Source: Fluviibacter sp964387485
GTDB lineage: Bacteria > Pseudomonadota > Gammaproteobacteria > Burkholderiales > Rhodocyclaceae
Assembly: GCA_964387485.1 (NCBI GenBank)
Contig: CAYLWV010000046.1
Span: 1-12,665 of the forward strand
DNA length: 12,665 nucleotides
Direction: 5' to 3'
The notes under the pieces were generated by a model, which was not told where the DNA came from, searched no databases, and saw nothing but the letters and a program-made list of their open reading frames with translations. Positions within the stretch are counted from its first letter, which is position 1. Every line of letters starts with the position of its first letter. Of this stretch, positions 1-8,300 are shown piece by piece. The translations under genes and the position numbers were made by a program.

Positions 1-49
1 GCTCCAGGTGCCCCAGCGGGGTCTCGAAATCAACAAAATTGGCGGAAAT
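1..49 (-). CDS. accA: Possible N-terminus of acetyl-CoA carboxylase carboxyltransferase subunit alpha (partial, ATT start)
   Basis: The minus strand from 49 to the left edge encodes ISANFVDFETPLGHLE. This lines up without gaps with the E. coli AccA N-terminus as I recall it (MSLNFLDFEQPIAELE), with 9 of 16 identical and most other changes conservative. AccA with AccD forms the carboxyltransferase that makes malonyl-CoA for fatty-acid synthesis in the cytoplasm. The codon at the initiator position is ATT (47-49). Upstream in frame there is no ATG, GTG or TTG before a TGA stop, so the start would be a rare ATT, or possibly the CTG 15 bases upstream. A weak AGGG lies 4 bases upstream of ATT. The frame lies 67 bp after the mrp stop on the same strand, so it may be read from the mrp transcript. 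Only 16 codons are visible, so the identity is tentative. A chance match or a base error at the start codon remains possible. Confidence 0.45.
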   Translation of the reverse strand, partial: MSANFVDFETPLGHLE

Positions 50-53
50 TGTA

Positions 54-66
54 CCCTGTGTCAGGG
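54..66 (-). promoter_or_regulatory. Small hairpin over the weak ribosome binding site of the accA candidate
   Basis: On the minus strand CCCTG and CAGGG form a 5-bp perfect stem around the loop ACA. Its 3' arm contains the only Shine-Dalgarno-like bases (AGGG) ahead of the ATT codon at 47-49. The structure is seen in the sequence; a role in limiting translation is inference. The short stem could be chance. Confidence 0.25.
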
Positions 67-116
67 CTCCCCGAGCAAAACCAGGGCAACATGCTCAAAA
101 ACAGCCGGCCAATAGC

Positions 117-1217
117 TTACTCAATCACAATTTTCGGGAATTTATGGCTGGTATCGCGGGCTTTTGCCGCCACAGCACCGGCCACTTTCAGGGCAATTGC
201 CAGATATTCACGGCTGATTGGCGACTCGGGATCGGTCGCTACAATCGGCTTGCCCGCATCCAGTCCAGCGCGAATGCGCAGATCCAGCGGCAACTTACCC
301 AGCAGCGGCACATGATAATCGGCACCCAGCGCCTCACCACCGCCTTCACCGAAAATCGGTTCGGCATGGCCGCAGTTGCTACAGATATGCATGGACATGT
401 TTTCCACAATACCCAGAATCGGCACGCCCACCTTTTCAAACATGCGGATGCCCTTGCGCGCATCCAGTAACGCAATATCCTGCGGCGTCGTGACAATCAC
501 CGAACCCGTCACCGGCACCTTCTGGGCCAGCGTCAGCTGAATATCGCCCGTACCCGGCGGCATATCCACCACCAGATAATCCAGTTCGCCCCATAAGGTA
601 TCGCGCAGCAACTGCTCCAGCGCCGATGTCACCATCGGACCACGCCACACCATCGGTGACTCGGCATCGACCAGAAACCCGATCGACATCAATGCAATAC
701 CGTGTGCCCGCAGGGCTTCAATATGCTTACCGTCCGGCGAATGCGGCTGCTCCCCACCAATACCCAACATCTGGGGAATGGATGGGCCATAAATGTCTGC
801 ATCCAGCAAACCGACTTGTGCACCATGGCGCGAGAGCGCCAGCGCCAGATTCACCGCAGTACTGCTTTTACCCACCCCACCCTTGCCCGAAGCCACGGCG
901 ATGAGATTCTTCACGCCTTTGAGCAGCGGCAAATTGCGCTGGACCACATGTGATTCAATCTGGCCACGCACGTCAATCTGCACCGGTTGAGCACCCAACG
1001 CCGCCAATGCGGCGCGCACCTGCGCTTCAATCGCCTGCGCTGCCAACGCCACCGGATAGCCGACCGTCACGCGTACCTGCAAAACGCCATCGGCCAGCGA
1101 CAGGGCACCGGCAACCTGATTGGCAGTCCAGTAAGGTTGCGCCGTGGCCGGATCCATCAGACCGGTCAGAATGTCGCCGGCCCGGGCCAGCAATGCGTGT
1201 TGTTCGGAAGGGCTCAT
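117..1217 (-). CDS. apbC: Iron-sulfur cluster carrier protein Mrp/ApbC
   Basis: This is a 366-residue cytosolic P-loop ATPase of the Mrp/ApbC/Nbp35 family, which carries Fe-S clusters to apo-proteins. Residues about 5-85 form the N-terminal MIP18-like (DUF59) domain. The deviant Walker A motif GKGGVGKSS sits at 111-119, LLDADIYGPS at 137-146, and the Walker B-like VVDMPPGTGD at 216-225. C279 and C282 (CSNC) form the CxxC pair that binds the bridging cluster in this family. Length and domain order match full-length bacterial homologues. The ATG at 1217 is preceded by GGAG seven bases upstream, and those bases lie inside the perfect palindrome CTCCGCGGAG (1225-1234). It is transcribed divergently from metG, an arrangement shared with E. 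coli. The gene after it on the same strand may be accA. The symbol mrp is equally used. Confidence 0.96.
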   Translation of the reverse strand: MSPSEQHALLARAGDILTGLMDPATAQPYWTANQVAGALSLADGVLQVRVTVGYPVALAAQAIEAQVRAALAALGAQPVQIDVRGQIESHVVQRNLPLLKGVKNLIAVASGKGGVGKSSTAVNLALALSRHGAQVGLLDADIYGPSIPQMLGIGGEQPHSPDGKHIEALRAHGIALMSIGFLVDAESPMVWRGPMVTSALEQLLRDTLWGELDYLVVDMPPGTGDIQLTLAQKVPVTGSVIVTTPQDIALLDARKGIRMFEKVGVPILGIVENMSMHICSNCGHAEPIFGEGGGEALGADYHVPLLGKLPLDLRIRAGLDAGKPIVATDPESPISREYLAIALKVAGAVAAKARDTSHKFPKIVIE

Positions 1218-1361
1218 GGAGGGGCTCCGCGGAGAAAAAAGGGGCTCGTCGACTGACGCCTACGTTGGGCAACAGCCTGTTTTCATGATTTTACGCCTGA
1301 TCGTCTGCCAAATTACCTAAAAAGCCCTGCCAACAGCGCCTGATCGGCTAAAATTGCGCCC
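1218..1361. promoter_or_regulatory. Divergent mrp/metG intergenic region with two repeated words
   Basis: These 144 bp must hold the promoters of both mrp and metG. The 10-bp word CGCCTGATCG occurs at 1294-1303 and again at 1337-1346, 43 bp apart or about four helical turns. The 7-bp word CTGCCAA occurs at 1305-1311 and 1327-1333. The two pairs are nested, with the short words between the long ones. The mrp end also carries the palindrome CTCCGCGGAG at 1225-1234 over the mrp ribosome binding site. I found no convincing sigma-70 promoter for mrp; TAAAAT on the minus strand near 1287-1292 is the best -10-like candidate, and its -35 is poor. Confidence 0.5.
1327..1354 (+). promoter_or_regulatory. 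Predicted sigma-70 promoter of metG
   Basis: CTGCCA at 1327-1332 matches the -35 consensus at four of six bases. It is separated by 16 bp from TAAAAT at 1349-1354, which matches the -10 consensus at five of six. A transcript starting about seven bases downstream would begin at or next to the metG ATG at 1362. No Shine-Dalgarno sequence is present between the -10 and the ATG. The elements are seen by eye; activity is inference. Confidence 0.45.
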
Positions 1362-3461
1362 ATGAAACGTACGCTACTCGTCACTTCCGCTCTGCCCTAC
1401 GCCAACGGCGCCATCCATCTCGGCCATCTGGTTGAATACATCCAGACCGATATGTGGGTCCGCTTCCAGAAACTCATCGGCAATAACGCGACGTATGTCT
1501 GTGCCGACGACACGCACGGTACGCCCATCATGCTGCGTGCCGAGAAGGAAGGCATCACACCCGAGGCGCTCATCGCCCGCGTGCATCAGGAGCACCTGCG
1601 CGACTTTACGGGTTTCAATATCCATTTTGATCTGTATCACTCGACGCATAGCGATGAAAACCGCGAGTGCGCCGAAACCATCTACCGCAATCTGCGCGAT
1701 GCCGGCCTCATTGAGGTCCGCGAAATCGAACAGTATTACGATGAAGAAAAGGGCATGTTCCTGCCTGATCGCTTTATCAAAGGCGAGTGCCCCAAGTGTG
1801 GCGCAGCCGATCAGTACGGTGACAACTGCGAATCCTGCGGCGCGGCCTACACACCGTCTGAACTGAAAAACCCGCGCTCCGCCGTGTCGGGCAGCGTTCC
1901 GGTGCTCCGCCCCTCGCAGCATTACTTCTTCAAATTATCGGATCCCCGTTGCCAGCAGTTCCTGCGCGACTTCACCCGCAGCGCGCCGGATGGCATCCCC
2001 GTGCTACAGCACGAAGCCGCCAATAAGATGCAGGAATGGCTCGGCGCTCCCGGTGAAAACAAACTCAGTGATTGGGACATCTCGCGCGATGCGCCGTACT
2101 TCGGCTTCGCCATTCCCGATGCGCCGGGCAAGTATTTCTACGTCTGGCTCGATGCCCCGATTGGTTACATGGGCGCATTCAAGGCCCTGGCCAAAAAAGA
2201 AGGCCTGGACTTCGACGCCTACTGGAAGCCGGATGCCAAGACCGAACTGATTCACTTTATCGGCAAGGACATCCTGTATTTCCACGCGCTGTTCTGGCCG
2301 GCCATGCTGCATGAAGGCGGTTTCCGCGTGCCCACCCGCATCTGTGCCCACGGCTTCCTGACGGTAGACGGTGCCAAGATGTCGAAATCACGCGGCACCT
2401 TCATTACGGCCGAAAGCTATCTGCAACAGAAGCTGAACCCGGAATGGCTGCGCTACTACTTCGCCAGCAAACTCAACGGCACGATGGAAGACATTGACCT
2501 CAGCCTCGACGACTTCATCGCCAAGGTGAACAGCGACCTGGTCGGCAAGTACGTCAACATTGCCAGCCGCTGCGCCGGTTTTATCAAGAAGCAGTTCGAA
2601 GGCGTGCTCGGCGACACTGATCGTGCCGTGTTTGATCGCATCATCACCGATGCAGCGCTGACCGAAGTTGCTGCTGCCATGGAAGCGCGCGACAGCGCCC
2701 GTGCCATGCGTCAGATCATGCACCTGGCCGACGAAGCCAACCTGTACGTCAACGATGAGCAACCCTGGTTGCTGGCCAAGGATCCGGAGCAGCGCGCCCG
2801 CTTGCACACCGTGGCCACGACCGCGCTCAACCTCTTCCGCAGCCTGTCTGTCCTGCTCAAGCCGGTACTGCCATCAGTGGCCGCACAGATCGAAGCCTTC
2901 TATAACGGCGCGCCACTCACGTGGGCCGATGCCCGCCAGCCACTGCCGGCCGGCCATCGCATTAACGATTACACACACCTCATGAACCGGATCGAGCGCC
3001 CCATGGTCGATGCACTAATTGCTGCCAATGCGCAATCCTTGCAAGCAACCGATGCACCTCCAGCCGGCAAGAACGACAAAAAAATGGAAAAGAAAACCGA
3101 CGCAACGCCCGCAACAGATAATGCACACATCAGCATCGACGACTTTACCAAGGTGGATCTGCGTATCGCCAAAATCGTGAATGCCGAACACGTGGAAGGC
3201 GCCGACAAACTCATTCGCCTGCAACTAGATATTGGCGAAGCCCAACCGCGCCAGGTCTTTGCCGGCATTAAATCGGCCTACGATCCGGCCCTGCTGATCG
3301 GCCGCCTAACGGTGATGGTGGCCAATCTGGCACCACGCAAAATGAAGTTCGGGATGTCCGAAGGCATGGTCCTCGCTGCCTCCGACACCGATGGCACCAC
3401 CCCCGGTCTATACATCCTGAGCCCCGATTCCGGCGCTCAGGCTGGCATGCGCGTCAAATAA
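1362..3461 (+). CDS. metG: Methionine--tRNA ligase (MetG)
   Basis: This 699-residue class I aminoacyl-tRNA synthetase charges tRNA-Met with methionine using ATP. The Rossmann-fold signature HLGH is at 19-22. Four cysteines (143, 146, 156, 159) make the CxxC...CxxC zinc knuckle typical of the long MetG type. KMSKS is at 339-343. An alpha-helical anticodon-binding domain follows, at roughly 385-550. An Ala/Lys-rich linker at about 557-589 leads to the C-terminal tRNA-binding OB-fold domain at 590-699, starting ISIDDFTKVDLRIAKI, which is used for dimerisation and tRNA binding. Length and domain order match full-length MetG. The ATG at 1362 begins MKRTLLVTSALPYANG, the expected N-terminus, and has no Shine-Dalgarno sequence. 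It is divergent from mrp and is followed 84 bp later by a SulP transporter on the same strand. No obvious intrinsic terminator lies between them. Confidence 0.98.
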   Translation: MKRTLLVTSALPYANGAIHLGHLVEYIQTDMWVRFQKLIGNNATYVCADDTHGTPIMLRAEKEGITPEALIARVHQEHLRDFTGFNIHFDLYHSTHSDENRECAETIYRNLRDAGLIEVREIEQYYDEEKGMFLPDRFIKGECPKCGAADQYGDNCESCGAAYTPSELKNPRSAVSGSVPVLRPSQHYFFKLSDPRCQQFLRDFTRSAPDGIPVLQHEAANKMQEWLGAPGENKLSDWDISRDAPYFGFAIPDAPGKYFYVWLDAPIGYMGAFKALAKKEGLDFDAYWKPDAKTELIHFIGKDILYFHALFWPAMLHEGGFRVPTRICAHGFLTVDGAKMSKSRGTFITAESYLQQKLNPEWLRYYFASKLNGTMEDIDLSLDDFIAKVNSDLVGKYVNIASRCAGFIKKQFEGVLGDTDRAVFDRIITDAALTEVAAAMEARDSARAMRQIMHLADEANLYVNDEQPWLLAKDPEQRARLHTVATTALNLFRSLSVLLKPVLPSVAAQIEAFYNGAPLTWADARQPLPAGHRINDYTHLMNRIERPMVDALIAANAQSLQATDAPPAGKNDKKMEKKTDATPATDNAHISIDDFTKVDLRIAKIVNAEHVEGADKLIRLQLDIGEAQPRQVFAGIKSAYDPALLIGRLTVMVANLAPRKMKFGMSEGMVLAASDTDGTTPGLYILSPDSGAQAGMRVK

Positions 3462-3534
3462 CCGGTTACACTATAGGGAATTCAACAGGCTCCCTCCAAA
3501 AATAAAAACCCGGGAGTAGTCAACACTGCACCTG

Positions 3535-3540
3535 GGGAGG
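3535..3540 (+). promoter_or_regulatory. Strong ribosome binding site of the SulP gene
   Basis: GGGAGG lies five bases upstream of the ATG at 3546 and decides this start. It is by far the best Shine-Dalgarno sequence in the window and contrasts with the absent or weak sites before metG, uvrD and dnaE. Confidence 0.75.
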
Positions 3541-3545
3541 GTGTC

Positions 3546-5312
3546 ATGAGTGAGGCAGAGATCAATCGATCCTTTCCGCCGGCGTCGTCTATGTCCGGCA
3601 AATCCAGCGGCAAATTACCGCTGGCGCGTTTTCGCCCGAAGCTGCTCGACTGCCTGAAGGACTATACGCCGGAACTGCTGGCCAAAGACATGGCCGCCGG
3701 CGTTACTGTCGGTGTTCTGGCGCTTCCCCTGGCCATTGCCTTTGCCATTGCCTCCGGCTGTTCGCCAACGGCCGGCATCTGGACGGCCATTGTTGCCGGC
3801 TTCATCATCTCGCTACTCGGCGGCTCCCGCGTACAGATCGGTGGCCCGACCGGCGCCTTTATTCCCATTGTCTTTGGCATTGTCAGCATCTACGGCTTCC
3901 AGAATCTCATGGTCGCCACCATGATCGCCGGCGTCCTGCTCTTTGTGATGGGCCTCACCAAAATGGGCGTGCTGATCCGCTTTATCCCGATCAGCGTCGT
4001 CATTGGCTTCACCAACGGTATTGCCGTGGTCATCTTCATGAGCCAGATCAAGGACTTTTTCGGTCTGCAGATTCCCAGCATGCCGGCCGAGTTCTTCGAG
4101 CGCATGGAAACACTCTGGCATTTTGCCGGCACCATGCAAATGCCCACCGTCACCATGTCGGCAATCTCCCTGGTCGCACTCATCCTCTGGAACAAACGGG
4201 CCGGCCGCTGGATTCCGGCCCTCGGCAAAATCCCGGGCCCGCTCGCCCTGCTGCTGGTGGCCACCGGCCTGCAAGCAGCATTTTCCTTTCCCGTTGAAAC
4301 CATCGGCTCCAAATTCGGTGGTATCCCGCGCGACATTCCGCCCCTGGCACTGCCGACGTTTTCACTCTCGACGCTGAACCAGCTGATTCAACCGGCGATT
4401 GCCATTGCGCTGCTCGGTGCCATTGAATCGCTCCTCTCGGCCCGCGTCGCCGATGCCGCCATTGACGACCGCCACGACCCGAATCAGGAACTCATGGCAC
4501 AGGGTCTGGCCAACATCGTTGCCCCGCTGTTTGGTGGCTTTGCCGCCACCGGCGCCATTGCCCGCACCTCCACCAACGTACGCGCCGGCGGCCGCTCGCC
4601 TTTCTCGGGGATTTTTCATGCGCTCACGCTGCTGCTGGTGGTCGTCATTGCCGCACCCGCCGCCATTTACGTGCCGCTGCCGGCACTCTCGGCCATCCTG
4701 ATGCTGGTGTCCTGGAATATGGGCGAATGGCATGCCTTCAAGGAACTGCGTCGCTATACGATTCCGTACCGCGCCATCCTGCTCTCGACGTTCATCGTGA
4801 CGGTCGTATTTGATCTGACACTTGCCGTCGAGCTCGGCATGATTCTCGCCTGCATGTTCTACCTGTACCGCATGTCGGAACTAACTCAGGTCGAACGCAT
4901 TCCGCTGGAAGACTATTACGGCTCGGGCGCACTTGGCGGCGATTCCGGCCCGCAACAGATTACTGCCTACCGGGTTTATGGCTCACTGTTCTTTGCAGCC
5001 ATCAGCAAACTCGAAACCCTGCTCGACGAACAGGATGCACCACCGCGCGTGTTGCTGCTCGACATGACTAAAACCATCTCTCTGGATACAACGGGTCTTG
5101 ACCTGCTCCAGACCTTGCACCGATCCCTGGAGAAACGTGGCGCACAACTGATTCTGTGTGGGCTGAACGCACAACCGGCATCGCTAATCGAACGCTCCGG
5201 CTTCTCCGAGGCCTTAGGCCCACGGGGCATCAGCCACAGCCTGACGGACGCGCTGCTGCGCGCCCAACTGATAATCCAGTCGGACCCGATCATTTCCGAG
5301 CAGGCTGCGTAA
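3546..5312 (+). CDS. SulP family inorganic anion / dicarboxylate transporter with STAS domain
   Basis: This 588-residue inner-membrane protein belongs to the SulP/SLC26 family of secondary anion transporters, which carry sulfate, bicarbonate or, for E. coli DauA (YchM), C4-dicarboxylates. A hydrophilic N-terminus of about 45 residues precedes a series of hydrophobic segments to about residue 440, consistent with the family's multi-span fold. Family-like motifs are GGPTGAFIPIV near 99-109 and the long stretch from IESLLSARVADA through APLFGGFAATGAIARTSTNVRAGG, which closely resembles DauA. The STAS domain covers about 472-572 and contains the conserved loop SLDTTGLDLL at 512-521, the anti-sigma-antagonist-like regulatory site. 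Substrate cannot be read from sequence. The last 33 codons, including the stop, overlap dnaE on the opposite strand. It may be read from metG or from its own promoter, which I could not locate with confidence. Confidence 0.93.
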   Translation: MSEAEINRSFPPASSMSGKSSGKLPLARFRPKLLDCLKDYTPELLAKDMAAGVTVGVLALPLAIAFAIASGCSPTAGIWTAIVAGFIISLLGGSRVQIGGPTGAFIPIVFGIVSIYGFQNLMVATMIAGVLLFVMGLTKMGVLIRFIPISVVIGFTNGIAVVIFMSQIKDFFGLQIPSMPAEFFERMETLWHFAGTMQMPTVTMSAISLVALILWNKRAGRWIPALGKIPGPLALLLVATGLQAAFSFPVETIGSKFGGIPRDIPPLALPTFSLSTLNQLIQPAIAIALLGAIESLLSARVADAAIDDRHDPNQELMAQGLANIVAPLFGGFAATGAIARTSTNVRAGGRSPFSGIFHALTLLLVVVIAAPAAIYVPLPALSAILMLVSWNMGEWHAFKELRRYTIPYRAILLSTFIVTVVFDLTLAVELGMILACMFYLYRMSELTQVERIPLEDYYGSGALGGDSGPQQITAYRVYGSLFFAAISKLETLLDEQDAPPRVLLLDMTKTISLDTTGLDLLQTLHRSLEKRGAQLILCGLNAQPASLIERSGFSEALGPRGISHSLTDALLRAQLIIQSDPIISEQAA

Positions 5313-8300
5313 GCTATCGATCAGATCGGTATCGGGGCGCACACGCAACCCGTTACCGATTTCCAGCACGGCCTCCGCCTTGCCATTGCTATAGAGGAGC
5401 GTCACCGGGCAGCCACGTCCGCCGGACACCGCACCACCCGCGGCGGCTTCCGCCAACTGGGCAAACGGTTGCAGCAAGTCGTAAAGACGACGCACACCGC
5501 CCAATGCACGCAGATCTACCCCGCGCAGATTCAGTTCCAGGCCCTGCGCCCATTGCGCCCTTGCCTCATTGAAGGTCAGCAAACGATCCACCCCCAGTTT
5601 GAGCGCATCGCGGAACTCATCGCGGCTGACCTTGCCTTCCACCAGCAACAGTTCATCCATCCGCAGCTTATGGCGCTGCGCGTCGAACAGCTCGCTGAAC
5701 ACGGCCGCTTCAATGCGCCCCTCGCCATCATCCAGCGTGACAAAGGCCATCTTGCCACGCCGGGTCATCTGTGTACGCACATCGGTCACAATACCGGCCA
5801 CCAGCGTGGCATCCCGACCGGCTTCCAGACGTCCGATCGGTGTCGAACACATGGGGCGCACTTCGGCGCGCACGATGTCAAACGGATGGCTGGAGAAAAA
5901 GAAGCCCAGCGCCGTTTTTTCTTCGATGAGGCGCTGACGATCTGTCCATCGCGGGTAACTCGCATCGCCCCCCGGGCTCGCCGACGCACGCACGGGGGCG
6001 GCGAAATCATCCAACCCGAACAGGCTGTTCTGATGGGCATTCGCTGCCGCCTGATCGGCGGTTTCCACCGCCAGAGACACCTGCGACAACACGCGTGAGC
6101 GCTCCGGATCCAGCGCATCAAAGGCCCCGGCTCGCACCAGCGCTTCCATCGCGCGACGGTTAACGACCTTGCGATCAACCCGATGGCAGAAATCAAAAAT
6201 ATCCTTGAACGGCCCACCCGTCTGACGGGCGGCCACAATCGCATTCACGGCGTTCTCGCCCGTGCCCTTGACGGCACCCAGACCATAACGAATGGTCTTC
6301 GCATCCACCGGCGCAAAACGGAACTCGGAAGCATTCACATCCGGCCCCAGAATCGTCAGACCATTCGCCTTGGCATCGTCGTGGAAAATCTTCACCGTAT
6401 CGGTGTTGTCCATATCCGATGACAAGGTCGCTGCCATAAACGCAGCCGCATGATGCGCCTTCAGCCAGGCCGTGTGATACGTCACCACCGCATAGGCGGC
6501 CGTGTGGGATTTGTTAAAGCCGTACTCGGCAAACTTCTCCATCAGATCGAAAAGCTGCATGGCCAGCTTTTCGTCGATGCCATCTTTTTTAGCACCTTCA
6601 CTGAAGATGCCACGGTGCTCGGCCATCTCCTCGGGTTTCTTCTTACCCATCGCCCGGCGCAGCATATCTGCCGCACCCAGCGTATACCCGCCAATCAGCT
6701 GCGAGATCTGCATCACCTGTTCCTGATACACGATCACACCATAGGTCGGTGTCAGGCAGCCTTTGAGCGACTCATGGAAATAGTCGATCTTCTGCAAACC
6801 CTTCTTACGCAGAATAAAGTCGTCCACCATCCCCGAACCCAGCGGGCCCGGCCGATAGAGTGCGAGCACAGCGATGATGTCTTCAAAGCGGTCGGGGGCC
6901 AGCTTCTTGAGCAGCTTCTTCATGCCCTCCGATTCCACCTGGAAGATCGCCGTCGTATTGGCATCTTTCAGGATCTGGTAAGCCGCCGGGTCATCAAAAG
7001 CCAGAGCATTCAGATCCGGCCGCTCACCAGTCAGACGCTGCACGTAATCCAGCGCCAGCTCGATAATCGTCAGGTTACGCAGCCCCAGGAAGTCAAACTT
7101 CACCAGGCCGACTTTTTCCACGTCGTCCTTATCGTACTGACTCACTGCGGATTCACTGCCCGGCTGCACATAGAGCGGGCAGAAATCCGTCAGCTTGCCC
7201 GGCGCAATGAGCACGCCCCCGGCGTGCATACCGACGTTACGCGTCAGATCTTCGAGCTTATTGGCCAACGTAAAGAGTTCTTTCACCTCTTCTTCGCGTT
7301 CGTAGCGTTCCTGCAACTGCGGTTCGGCCGAGAGCGCTTCGGCCAGCGACACCGGTCGGTTCTGCACCACCGGAATCAGCTTCGATAGCTGATCACAGAA
7401 GTTATACGGCAGATCCAGCACACGTCCCGCATCACGGATCACGGCTTTTGATGACATCGTGCCGAAAGTCGCAATCTGCGACACGGCGTCGGCGCCATAT
7501 TTGTCACGAACGTACTCAATCACCTTCCAGCGATTATCCTGACAGAAGTCGATATCAAAGTCAGGCATCGACACCCGTTCCGGGTTCAGGAAACGTTCGA
7601 ACAGCAGTGCATAGGCCAGCGGATCCAGATCGGTAATGCCCAGTGAATACGCCACCAGCGAACCCGCCCCCGAACCCCGCCCCGGACCGACCGGCACGCC
7701 GTTGTTCTTGGCCCAGTTGATAAAGTCGGCCACGATAAGGAAGTAACCGGGAAAGCCCATCTGCACAATGGTCTGGCATTCGAAGTCGAGCCGTTCATCG
7801 TATTCCGCCTGGCGTGAGGCACGTACCGCCTCATCCGGGTACAACTGTTTCATGCGTTCGGCGAGGCCGCGACGGGCCTCCGCCACCAGAAACTCATCCA
7901 GACCTTCACCATTCGGCGTCGGGAAATCCGGCAGAAAACTCTTGCCCAGTGTCAGTGTCACATTACAGCGACGCGCCACTTCGTACGCATTCGTCAGTGC
8001 CTGCGGCATATCCGAAAAACGCTCGGCCATATCGGCGCGCGTCTGGAAGTACTGCTGCTCCGTAAACACCCGTGGTCGGCGCTTATCGGCCAGCGTGTAA
8101 CCGGTGGCAATACAAACCCGCGCATCATGCGCCCGGAAATCATCGCGATCGACAAACTGCACCGGATGCGTGGCGACCAGCGGCACATCCACATCCAGTG
8201 ACAGAATGGCGGTCTGCGTCACCAGGAGGTCTTCATCGGGGTGCCCGTAACGCTGCACCTCCAGATAGAAGCCATCGCCAAACAGGCGCTTCCAGAAAGT

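Noticed and set aside
3459..3478. TAACCGGTTACACTATAGGG followed by GAATTC resembles the T7 promoter and a vector polylinker (14 of 20 bases, with perfect CACTATAGGG).
   Set aside because: The middle of the motif does not match, and the flanks are normal metG and SulP sequence. No phage polymerase or vector sequence is seen, so I treat it as coincidence.
5210..5220. GGCCTTAGGCC palindrome centred on the dnaE stop codon.
   Set aside because: It has no loop and no T run, and is too short to support as a terminator or protein site on its own.
6450..7388. Plus-strand open frame of 312 codons opposite dnaE.
   Set aside because: It lies opposite the polymerase core and has His/Gln/Leu-rich shadow composition, no ribosome binding site I could find, and no known motif.
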